A DNA stretch of 64,000 nt from Leptidea sinapis (taxonomy: Eukaryota > Arthropoda > Insecta > Lepidoptera > Pieridae): assembly GCF_905404315.1 (NCBI RefSeq), contig NC_066270.1, positions 12,666,001 through 12,730,000 on the forward strand, read 5' to 3'. This document shows positions 26,801 through 38,800 of this stretch, in pieces. A program made the position numbers and the translations under genes. A model generated the notes under the pieces. The model was not told the DNA's origin, searched no databases, and worked only from the letters and a program-made list of their open reading frames with translations. Position 1 is the stretch's first letter. Each line of letters opens with the position of its first letter.

Positions 26801-29800
26801 GATTTAAAGGCTACTTCATATTTTTTATACATGCGTTTCCTACACAATTCCTAGCTGCATCTAACTGCAATTTTCATTGTACTGGTAGGATCTTGTAATT
26901 CTATATATTATTAAACATTAATAATAATTTTAATTGTTATTTTTATATCATTATAGTAAAAAGGGTTGAATAAAGTAGTTGTATTTTTATATATAAAAAT
27001 CTAGTGTACTGATGTTTGTTTCCAGTATTCTCCTAAACTAAAAACGGATTTTAATGTGGACTAATTCATTGAATGCAGTTTAGTCCAACTTGAGACATAG
27101 TATAGTTTTTAATTCGATTTGGGACTCATAATATTTTTTTATTTCAAACTAGCTGGCTCAGCAAACGTTGTATTGCCATATAAAGTAATAAGAAAAAATC
27201 AAGAATTAATTATTTTGGGGTATAAAAAATAGATTGCGACAGATTCTCAGACCTACCAAATATTAAATTGTACATAAAATCTACCAACTATAGGTAGCTA
27301 AAATTAAGTTTTTTTTACCTCCTGAGAAAGTTAGACAGATATAACGATTCTAAATGTTATTCATTTTAAACTATTCTTTCGATTTGATATCTGAACGACG
27401 CGGGATACATTAAATTAAAAAAAAAATTGTTGTTTTTTTTTTATTTTTTTTAAATTTATTCAACTTTTAAACCTTCTCGGGGCTTCCACAAATAATTCAA
27501 GACCAAAATTAGCCAAATCGGTCCAGTCGTTCTCGAGTTTTAGCGAGACTAACGAACAGCAATTCATTTTTATATACCTATATAGATAGATATTTGTTTT
27601 GTATGGACATATTTCCTATAAGAGAATTTATTGACGCAAGGTTTGACAGTTCTGCTGTGAAAAAATTGTAACAACAGCGAGCATATAATCTACGCAAACT
27701 GCGTGACTGGCTCAAATAAAAAAGGAGCACAGACTATACTCCAATTCAAAACTATGCACAGAATGCCCTGCGTATTCTCTGGTGCACGCCCCAAGTTATT
27801 GGGCTTTATGCATAAAAATTGTGGCACAAGGCTTTTTCACACGAGTTTTTCATACGAGTGTGGTAATATTCTAGCTTATATTAAGGATTGCTCTCTGCTG
27901 TGCTCCAACCAGATACTGGACTACCTAAGAACAATACCTTTTTATTACGGCAACTATTAGATGCTTGTGTGCGTGGCGTGGCATCTTGACACTCAATGGC
28001 ATATGTCATAGGTCTACGCTTGGTGTAACATTGAAATTAAAAAATACAAAATATTTACTGATGGTGTGTGATCCCAGTGCCTTTCTTATTTCTTGTAATA
28101 TTATTTTTACAAAATTTTACTACACAGCCCGACATTTTAGTTTCAATTATTAGGAAAGTTTAACAGAACATGTGGCAAGTCAACGTAACACATTGTTCGA
28201 GACTGGCTCGAGTACTTGGGCGTAGTATTTATAAGTTGCCGCATTTTGCGACTACGACTCCAGTATCTAGTTGTAGCACAGCGGAGACCAATCCTTAAGG
28301 ATTAAATTAATCTAAGCGGTCTAGTTTGGCTCGATTATGCTGTCATCGTACGACGGCAGAATGACTCTCTCTTTTCTAACACGTAAGTAGGACTTTCATA
28401 TTCTTTTACGCTCTTCTTTCAATTCAATATATATAATAACTAGCTGACCCGGCAAACGTTGTTTTGCCATATAAAGTATAATTCACGCGATAGTTTTATA
28501 AGTAATAAAATATTGCCTATATTATAGCCTGTACATCATTTTGTTCTATTGTCAATAGTTTTTGCAGCGCACGCAAAAATAGGTTTTCGATTTTACACCT
28601 TGTGTTACAAAATAGCAATTTTATTACGGATCCCTAATTTTGAAAAAAAAAACATAGCCTATAGCCTTCCTCGATAAATGGACTACCCAACACTGAAAGC
28701 ATCATTCAAATCGGACCAGTAGTACCAGAGATTAGCACGTTCAAACAAACAAATAAACACTGCAGCTTTATAATATTAGTATAGATTATTTTTAATTTAA
28801 CTTTTGTACATAAAATTTCGAACAGTTTATCATTGAGCCAGGCTTAATGAGAGAAATTATGACATTTTTGTGCTAATTAACGATGAGAGTTGAAAAACCT
28901 TGTTGTTGAACTTACCTTTGGGATGCCGTGTCTATTTTGATTGCCTCGAAGCTGAGTTCTCATATAACAACATAGACAATGGTTTATTTAGGACTCTATA
29001 GCTGTTATGTTATTGTTTTGTTCAGGTGTTTATTTTTGATAACTGTGAACATAACAAATGTTGTTGTTAATTTTCAATATGAGCATATCTAAACATGAAT
29101 TAATTAAACATAAAATTATTCATAAGCCTCTAAAGTTTCACTTGTGTAGTTCTTTTGATCAAAAAATATATCATATTTTGTTAAGAATAATAAGGGGCGA
29201 GACGAGCAGGATAGTAAGCTGATGGTTATTCATCCTGCCCATTATAATGCAGTGCTGCTCAGTATTCTTGAAAAACACAAAAATTTTAAGCCGCACTACA
29301 ATTGCGCTCGTCACCTTGAGACATAAGATTTGATGTCTCATTTGCCCAGTAATGTCACTAGCTACATTTAACTCTTGGCAAATTTTACCGGCGTTCCTTT
29401 CTTACACTATTATTAATTAATTTGCCCAATCAAACAACAACAATGCAATGTAAATAAAAAGTATCACTAAAAGGAAGTCTATCAAGAATTTTATTTTTAA
29501 ACTAGCTGACGCGACAGACGTTGTTCTGTATATAATAAATAAAATAATGTTTTTATATGAATGTGTCAATAATATATCATAAAATCAAAAATTACTTCGT
29601 AAAATATGCCCCTTGCTGTCGTAATGAAATTGTTTCACAGAAGAACTGTCAAATCGTGCGTCAATAAATTCTCTCATAGAAATTATGTATGGACACATCA
29701 AAGGAAAAACAAATTTGTTGTTTTTATTTAATTTAGCAGCATTTTCCTATTTATTCACCTTTTAAACCTTCTCTGGACTTCCACAAATAATTCAAGACCT

Positions 29801-32800
29801 ACATTTGCCAAATCGGTCCAGGCGTTCTCGATTTTTAGCGAGACTAACGAACTGCAATTCATTTTTATATATATAGATAGATTGGGATTGTTTTTATGGC
29901 TTTTTTAACTTGCCGTGTTATTGTCTAGGTATGTCTTGACCAAATCTTATAACTGAATTTTGGATCTGTTATCCAAAATTGATTCAATTATTGTTATTTA
30001 ATATGCATGTTTGAATCGGATGATAATACAATTATATGATAAGCATTACCGATAAGAGTGACCACCAGGATTAGCTGAACATAAATATATACATATAGTC
30101 ATGTAAAAGACGACTCAAAGGAAGTTCCAAACTTTCTTCAATTTCCCTCTTCAAATGAACGTCTAATATACAGTCGGCCATATTGTGTGTTATTCGTGAC
30201 GTCACATTTTACTTTGTTATTCAGTGTGAAAAGTAATCTAAATGGTTGTTAGTCTAAGTGGATACTTGCATCAAAATGGTCTATACAAAAGAAAATAGTG
30301 GATTTGCCATGATATTATGTGATACATGTGTCTCGGCGTGCAAACTGCAACCACTGCTCTCAAACTTTTGGACATTTACAAATACGTATATAAACAATTT
30401 TGTCATGAAGTTGTCGTACTTGAACTAATTGGTAATTGCATCCATCCTGTACGTTGTAATTTTCACAAACTGAAAAATCTACAGATCAAAAATGTGTTGT
30501 AAACTATCAACTCAAAATCAATAGTCATATAGTATGATAAAATATGACGTTATCAACAAATAAAATTAATTTAAACATATGATTAATTCATTTCAGTAAA
30601 TACGTTTTGGAGGAGTAGTATTATTAAATATAAAATAATCAACTGTAAAATCTTTGAAAAATATCATTTCACACAATGTTTGTTACAGATGAGCCCGGAT
30701 TCAGCGGTCCAATAGAGAACGTGACAACTCCACTGGGTCGGGAAGCTATCTTAGCTTGCTCCGTGCATAACCTCTCTACATACAAGGTAATACATAGGTA
30801 TATATATATAATAGCAGTTGGGACTCTCTTTTATACTCGTGTTATTTTAAATACTTCTACATGAATATTATGTGAGTATTTAATGAGACTCACCCGTCCG
30901 GCTCGGCTTATAAATAACGATACAAAACATAGTTAAGTTACCACAAGAAAAATTACACATTTACCAGTGGGAGGCTATTTTGCACCGGATGCCGGCTAGA
31001 TTATGGGTACCACAACGGCGCCTATTTCTACCGTGAAGCAGTAATGTGTAAGCATTATTGTGCTTTGTGTTTCGGTCTGAGGGCGCCGTAGCTAGTGAAA
31101 TTACTGGGCAAATGAGACTTAACATCTTATGTCTCAAGGATAAAAGAAAAGAAATTTTGGGTTTTTCAATCATCCTGAGCAGCACTTGATTGTAGTGGGC
31201 AGGGCGTATCAACCATCGGTTGAATGTCCTGCTCGTCTCATCCCTTATTTATAAAAAAAATTAGAAATACACTGGAAGGTCAAACTAGTCACTTATCTAT
31301 AAGAAGCCAGCATCGTCAAATGGACCACAAATCTGTTTAAAAATTATACCAATTCTTATTTGCACTATCCATAATAGCGCCTACATGTTCGGTGATATTG
31401 TTTTTGGAGTCTAGTCAACACGTAAGTCAACTACCGAGTTGAAATAGAAGAAAGAAGCCTGATAGAAAACCATAGTCATTTGAATAGTCGACAAGAGCTC
31501 ATACTAGTAAATGCTCTCAAAATGTGTTGGGAACGCATACCAACACAAAAAGTGACACAGCTAATCGAAAGCGTGCCAGATCGGCTCGTGGAGTGTAAAC
31601 GGATACGGAGTAGAGAAGGCCCTACTCGCTACTAACTACCGCATTGATTTAGCAACAGCAATGGATAAATATTGTTAGGTTTAATTTTTTGCATTAGTAA
31701 TTTTCCTGTAAATTTTATGAAAATGCGTTATTGTTTTTTTTTTGTTACCAAAACAGACAGAATAAAAACAGATAATCATTTTTACTGACAGCCTAAAGAC
31801 AAGGGCCCTATTTTGTTCTGACGAGTTTTGACGTTTCGACGAGACGTTGTTTCGTCATGAGAACTATTACTTAGCAGGAGCTTAGGTGGATTTCCATAAA
31901 CTCCCTACCAAATTTAAAGTATCTACGCCTTATGGTTCCAGAGATATCATGATGAGTCAATACATATAATCTATTAAACCTTTTTTTGTGGCTAAAAGTT
32001 ACGTGGAGACACTTTAATGTGTTTATAACAGAAAAAGTGACCAGACGTGCACTATGCAGCGCCGCTCGGAATTCTAGATTGAACCCAAGGACTAGTAAAA
32101 CAATAAGGACTCCGTGTCACCTTACATAACAGTGTCGCACCAAAACAAGCCGATTAACGTGTAAATACATAGCCCCACGCACACACACTACAGGGCGATA
32201 GGCGGCCATTATGAGAATTGAACTTGTGACAGAACAGTTTGCGTCTCAATAAAATATTTTAAAAATGCCGTCGTGCGTTGTGAAAACGTGTAAAAACAAT
32301 AACATAAAAGTATTTGTTGATATATGATTATCTAAGGGAGAAAAAATTGTGTAACTGGTATACCCCGTAACCGCACACACACTAGCATAAAGGTGCTTCA
32401 CTTGCTAATATCACGGCGCGGAGTCCTTCTTTTTTTACTAGTCCGTGATTGAACCCCAACATTTTTAGCTTCACCGCATGGAATTTATTTATTATTGTTA
32501 ATAATAAAGAAAGCTGTTTTCCACAAAATTTAAACTTGGTAAAAATGTCAATATTATAATCAAATTTCAATATTTTCTTTATAGTTATTTAAAAAAAAAT
32601 ATATGCAACTTTTCGTTTCGTTGAATTGGGTTTTTGAAAAAAAAAAATTTTTTTTTATGTATTTTAAAACTTTATTATTAATAATAATATTGATATTTAA
32701 TGCAAAAAACTTCAAAAAAAATTTTTTCAATTAATTATAAACAATTAAAAATTGATGAAATTTAAATAAAAATCACGTGACTATAAACGCGCCATGATTG

Positions 32801-35800
32801 GTCACCATAGTTGTGACGTCATAACACTTTAACAGCCGATCACGTACTGTGTACGGGCAGTGTCGATCAACTCGGTACGCCGATCACGTACTCCGTACGG
32901 CTTTGACTTTCCTATCGTCTGTTTAAATACCACGTGCCCGGTGCGTGAATGGCGTGTAACCCCGGTGTAGAATGACTCTTTATCTACGCACACATGTATG
33001 ATTCACCGACGGGAGGTGCGGGGTGGAGACAGGACAAGCGATCTTTCACGGCGCGTCGCCAGTGCGCCCACGCCACTAACGTGAGAGTACGTCCTTGCAT
33101 TTTGGCGCGAAATGGCTTCCGCTCGGCGCAGTTACCGGCTCGATTCTAAAGAAATTCTTGATGCTTTGGTAAATGATGTTGACTCAGACATTGAGGAAGA
33201 CCCGGAAATTCAAATTGAAGGTAAATTATTGTATTTTATTATTGTATTTTTATTCAAATATACCCTTTTTGCGACGTATAGATTTTTATTAGTGTTTTCT
33301 CTCTCCAGAGGTAATTCAAGACTTACAAGAGGTGGTATCGGTCCAAGATGAAGTAAATGATGATGCTGACATGTCAGAAAACGTATCTGAACCAGACCAG
33401 GGACGGAGCCGGGGTCGCTCGAGACCTACACTTCGTGGCAGAACGAGATCGCGCGGCGGACGCGTTCGGTCAGGAGCGCGCTCGACCACCCGCTGTCGCG
33501 GCGGCAGACATGCAACAACTTCTATCAGGGAAATGGATGAAGGTAATGGATGGTCATACCAAGCAGCGGAGCAGCCGCCAGAAAATCCAGTATTTCAAGA
33601 AATATCTCGCGTATTAGCTCCGATTGATGAAAATTTGTCACTGTTCGATTGTTTCTCAATTTTTTTTCCTGATTCTTTTTGGAACTTGCTCAAGACTGAA
33701 ACAAATCGTTATGCAGCTCAAATGAAGGCTAAACAAACGCGACAAGGTATCCTGAAACCTGGCACTATGCTTTATATATGGAAACCTGTCACGAAACAGG
33801 AACTAAAAACTTTTTTTTCCATAGTGATTCATATGACACTCGTTCAAAAAGAAAGTTTCGATTCTTACTGGTCAACTCGTGAAATAATAGAAACTTCATT
33901 TGCCAGAAAGCACAGGAATAGGAACCGATTCAGAGCTATTTACAGCTGTCTTCATTTGAACGACAACTCAAATTATAAACCACGTAATGATCCCGAATAC
34001 GATGCTTTTTTCAAACTCCGACCGTATTTCAATGAACTGTGTTTTCTGTGTGAGAACAGTTTTTATCCCAACGAAAACTTGACGATCGATGAGGGCACTT
34101 GTGGATTTAGGGGTCGAGTGCACTTCAGAGTTTACAATAAAGATAAGCCCGATAAATACGGTATGAAAGTGTACATGCTTTGTGACGCGGAAACGGGCTA
34201 CATACTACGCATGGTTCCCTATGTCGGCGACTCGAAATCTGTCGAGACTATTATCACGGAATTGAGTGAACCATATTTTGGTAAATGGCACACCATTTAT
34301 ATGGATCGTTTTTTTACGAGTCCGACAATTGCAGACTTACTTTGGCTGAAGAAAACTCGCACTGTCGGCACAGTGATGGCAAATCGTCGTGGTCTGCCAC
34401 AGGATTGGCGACAACAATCTTTGGAAAAAGATGAAATGGCTTTTTGTCACCGCGGAAATCTAACTGCCTGTAAATGGAGAGATAAGCGTGATGTACTTAT
34501 ACTCACGACGAAACATGGAGCTAGCTGGACAGAGGTGGATGCAAAAGTCAAAGGTGTGGGCGTAACCAAAAAGGTGAAACCAGACTGCATCCTCGACTAT
34601 AACCATTATAAAATTGGCGTAGATCTCAATGACCAATATGTGTCCTATTATTCGTTAAATAGAAAAAGTATGAAATGGTGGAAAAAAATGTTTTTCAATT
34701 TAGTAGCGCGTTCTCTGGTAAACGCTTACATTTTATACAATAAATCCAGAGAACAACGACGCCGCCTGCGATTCTCGCAGTTTCTGATGGACTGTGGTGA
34801 ACAGCTGGTGGAAACTGCATCAGATGCTGAAGCAGGACCCTCCCGTGGTCCACATGCTGTCGGGACTAGCACGAGGCTCGTCGGCAGGCACTTCATGGAG
34901 AGGATTCCAAGCTCGGAAAAGAAAGATAAAGTCGCACGAGTTTGCAAAGTGTGTGCCGACATTTTAAAAAAAGAAACCGGAAAAAGGGGGCGCAAAGAGA
35001 CCATTTATTACTGCCCAGACTGCAATGTTCCCCTGTGCTACTATCCCTGCTTCAAAATATTCCACACAAAAAAAAATTACGTTACATAATTAGCTCAAGT
35101 ATGTAAGATTGTTTATGTTGGAGTTTTTTTTTTTTCGATTTTAGACCTCTTTTCTTAATTTTTTTTCATAAATATTATTTTTTATTACAAATGTTTTTTA
35201 TTTCATCCCTAAAAATATAAAGAACAATAGTACATATAAAAAAAGAATAATAGACATATCACAGATAGTTTTTATTTTATGAGTCATAGAATATCGGCAA
35301 AAAACGCCGGCGTACCAGGGAAAGCCGCCTTTATAACGGTCGGCTGTTAAAGTTATAGTTATTTAATAACAGTACAGCGTTTACGGCTATTACACGTGTC
35401 TAGACAATAATATTAAAAATTTATTGCTAAAATACGAGTTGTTAGTTGGTTTTGATTAGCTATGTGTGATAAAGGATTTATTAAGGCAAAGTCTGATAAT
35501 ATTCCTGATGTTGATATATTTATGATCACCGATTTTTTAAAAAATGACGTTCGGTTTAATTCTGCTGAAGTTCGAGGTGCCAAGGCATCAAGGTAAGTTT
35601 GTTAAAAAATAATATAATAAATGAAAATATTTAATTATTTATTCTCCATTACATTAAATATAATTATTTATTTCATAAATTGCAGAGCATCGCGTGAGAG
35701 TTACGGCGACAAAGCTATAGGTTATGTTCAACTAAGTCGTAAAAATAATATTTGTATTGTGAAAGGACGGGTATGTCCAGAACACCGAGTTCGGAGTAAA

Positions 35801-38800
35801 GCTTATTCAGTTACTTTAACTATTAAAAATTCGATTTTGTTTGGGGATTATCACGGTGCACTGCTTGAAACCATTTATTTCGACGTTTGTCATCTTGGGG
35901 AACATTTAAAAACATTTTATCAGGAGTTGCCTTTGTAGTATTCTTACATAATGGTACAAAACAAGAACGATAACTTTTGAGGTTCGACATTTTTAATATA
36001 AATTTAAATATTTAATAATGACAACAAAATTAAATAGATCAAAACACTGTATTTATTATTTTTCTATCAACTGCAATGAGTGAAAACTAACATTATGACG
36101 TCACACGCGCTCGGGTTTGTTCGGGAGTTGTCGGCGTGTCTTCGGTACTGGATTCAAAATTTTTTTTTTATTTTGAAATAACTTTTGAATTATTGCGAAA
36201 AAAAAAAATAGTTTTGTTATAAAACTAATATATAATCTTTCCATTTATCACAAAAAAAAATTTTTTTCAAAAACCCAATTGTACAAGATACAGATACAGA
36301 TTTATATTTATTTTTGTGATTGACGGACAGACAGCGGAATATTATTCCAGTAGGTTACTGTTTTGGTAAAAAACACAAAAAATATCAATTATATTAAGTC
36401 AAGTCTCATTTAAGCCGAGCGCTAGCGGGCCGAGTCTAAATTTTTTTATTAAAATATAAATTCGTAGCACAAACACGTATATCGCCATAAAAAGGATATC
36501 CGCTTAAATGCAATAACTTTAAAATGTTATATTGCACCAACTTAAAGTGCACTCAGTCACATAAAGTTGCAATGTTTAAGAAATAAAGTTTATTTTCACC
36601 CCAATTTTTATTCAGAGCACAAGTCACTCGTCCCGTTTATTAACTGTTGATAAATATATTTTCGATGCACTCTCTGACCAAATCATATTTATTTATCATG
36701 ACAACGTACCGTCTCTAAATTCGAAAGCTGCTATTCGTTTTAAGCGGGCCTCAAATATTTGCTTAAGTTATCATTCATGTCAATCACACTTTGATATATT
36801 TGTACTTGTATGAGTTTGCTGTAGTTTTATAAGTTTTTATATACTCTTACTTATTAACTTTATTCATTTTTATACTTTTTACTGCATATTATATTTATTG
36901 TTTTGGAATAGTGTTTTTGAAGTCGGTTGTTTTTTGTTAATATTTTTTTGATTTTTATTGAATTTGAAGTACACTAAGTAACAATTTGTCTAAATATGTG
37001 TAGATATACTAAATTTTTCAATGCAGCAATGATCGTAAGCGCTTTGCAATTTGATTACAGACAGAAATTTTGCCACAGATCGCACCGTTACTGTAAGTCC
37101 TTAAGGAGTCCCATTGATCATCATATTCTGCTACGACAATTACTTGACCATAACTATGTTATGGTAGATGACTTAAATATCCAGATAGCATGAAAAATAT
37201 TCGGCCAGATTCGATATCGTTAATTTGTTCCTAAGAATTAAAGAGTTCCGTTACTTTGTCATGAACCAAACAAACTCTCCCTAAACTATCTTATGTCTTC
37301 AAGTGACGAGCGCAGTTGTAGTGCCGCTTAGACTGTATGTGTTTTTCAATAATCCAGAGCGGCACTGCATTGTAATGGGCAGGGCGTATCAATTACCATC
37401 AGCTGAACGTCCTGTTCGCCTCATCCCTTATTTTCATAAAATAAACATCCAAATACTTGTGTTGATTAAAAATGTCTTACAATTTTACTGAATCTAGTTC
37501 ACCCCAATTTGAAATTATCAATTAGCTTGGCCATAAGTAATGTTACAAATAGAAATAACTTTTATTTTTTATGACACCGTGTAATCTTAATCTAATATAT
37601 AAAATTCTCATGTCGCGGTGTTTGTAGTTAAACTCCTTCGAAACGGCTTGACCGATTCTCATGAAATTTTGAGTGCATATGGGGTAGGTCTGAGAATCGG
37701 ACAACATCTATTTTTCATCCCCCTAGATGTTAACGGTGGTCCACGCCAAATTTATTTCTTAAATTTTTGATTTTTTTTTTAATTTGTTTGATTATGAGTC
37801 AGCATTCAAAAATACAGACAACTTCAAATTTTCACCCATTTATGATCAACAGTTACTTTTGTATCGCTATTTTAATATCGGCAATACAACGTTTGCTGGG
37901 TCAGCTAGTAAAAATATATATTTTTTTTTATAGAATGGAGGATAATCGAGCGTACCTGTTGTTAAGTGATCACCGCCGCCTACAATCTCTTGCAACACCA
38001 GTATAATTTTTAAAATTAAAAGAATTTTGTTTTTCAAATGACATCCTTTGCCTAAATCGCAGGCCTTTCTGTCTGATAATGATTCTTCCTATAGAAGATT
38101 GTCTGATTATTCCTTTAGAATTCATTTTGATGTCATTTCTAATATACTAAACACTAGTACCGGAAACAAATGACAAACAAGGAACTATTCTTTTTTGCGC
38201 TCATTTTAATGAAATATACAATATTGTACTGTCATTGCTATTGCTATAAAATAATCATAATCTAGTCCCAGGCTGACTTAGATATTCAGCTGTGGAGTAG
38301 TAGGATTAATGACAGAGCCATTTTTTAATTAAACATTTAAATTTATTTATAGATAATGCCTGAACAGTGACTGTGACTTTATTATAAAAGTGTATGCTTT
38401 TACCCTTAAAGCTATTATGTATGTTATGAAGCCTACTAGAATTAGTTACCAGCAATCCCTTATTTCTAGTGTTTCTACTGTTATAATAACTAATAGTTGT
38501 ACACGCTCCCTCCACCAGCGGCAGGGTACACATAATATAAGCTTTGCTTTTTATCATCTAACGTTCACAATCCAAGGTGTCCACGACGATCGAGTAAATC
38601 CCTATTAATTAGTCTCTTGGGTGGGGGAGCGATTTTATAAATTGACATTATTTTGTCAAATGCTCGTCACTCTGTGGCACCCAGATCACTGAGATATTTT
38701 GTATTAGTTCCATCATATAATTTATTCAATTGTGAAACGCAAATGATGTCTTTATTCGATAGATAAGCAGCAAATAGCCTATTTGTAACTTTACTTGTAC

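Larger units (their letters stand above)
32624..36280. mobile_element. Older TIR element with YqaJ-type gene, host of the piggyBac insertion
   Basis: Left end AATTGGGTTTTTGAAAAAAA (32624) and the same sequence inverted at the right end (36280-36261). If AATT is the target duplication, the element is 32628-36276. Removing the 2.5-kb piggyBac insertion leaves about 1.1 kb. Near each end of the interior is a TGACGTCA/TGACGTCAC motif (32814 and 36096). The only gene is a shortened YqaJ-family frame (35462-35938). I recall ISL2EU-type DNA transposons pairing a transposase with a YqaJ protein, which would fit; that assignment needs checking. No transposase remains. Confidence 0.6.

Noticed and set aside
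33112..33351. 79-codon frame read straight through from the piggyBac ATG
   Set aside because: It reads into an intron (33221-33308) with good splice signals; the spliced form continues in the main transposase frame.
33332..35089. Transposase starting at 33332
   Set aside because: The first codon there is GTG within exon 2; the true start is ATG 33112 in exon 1.
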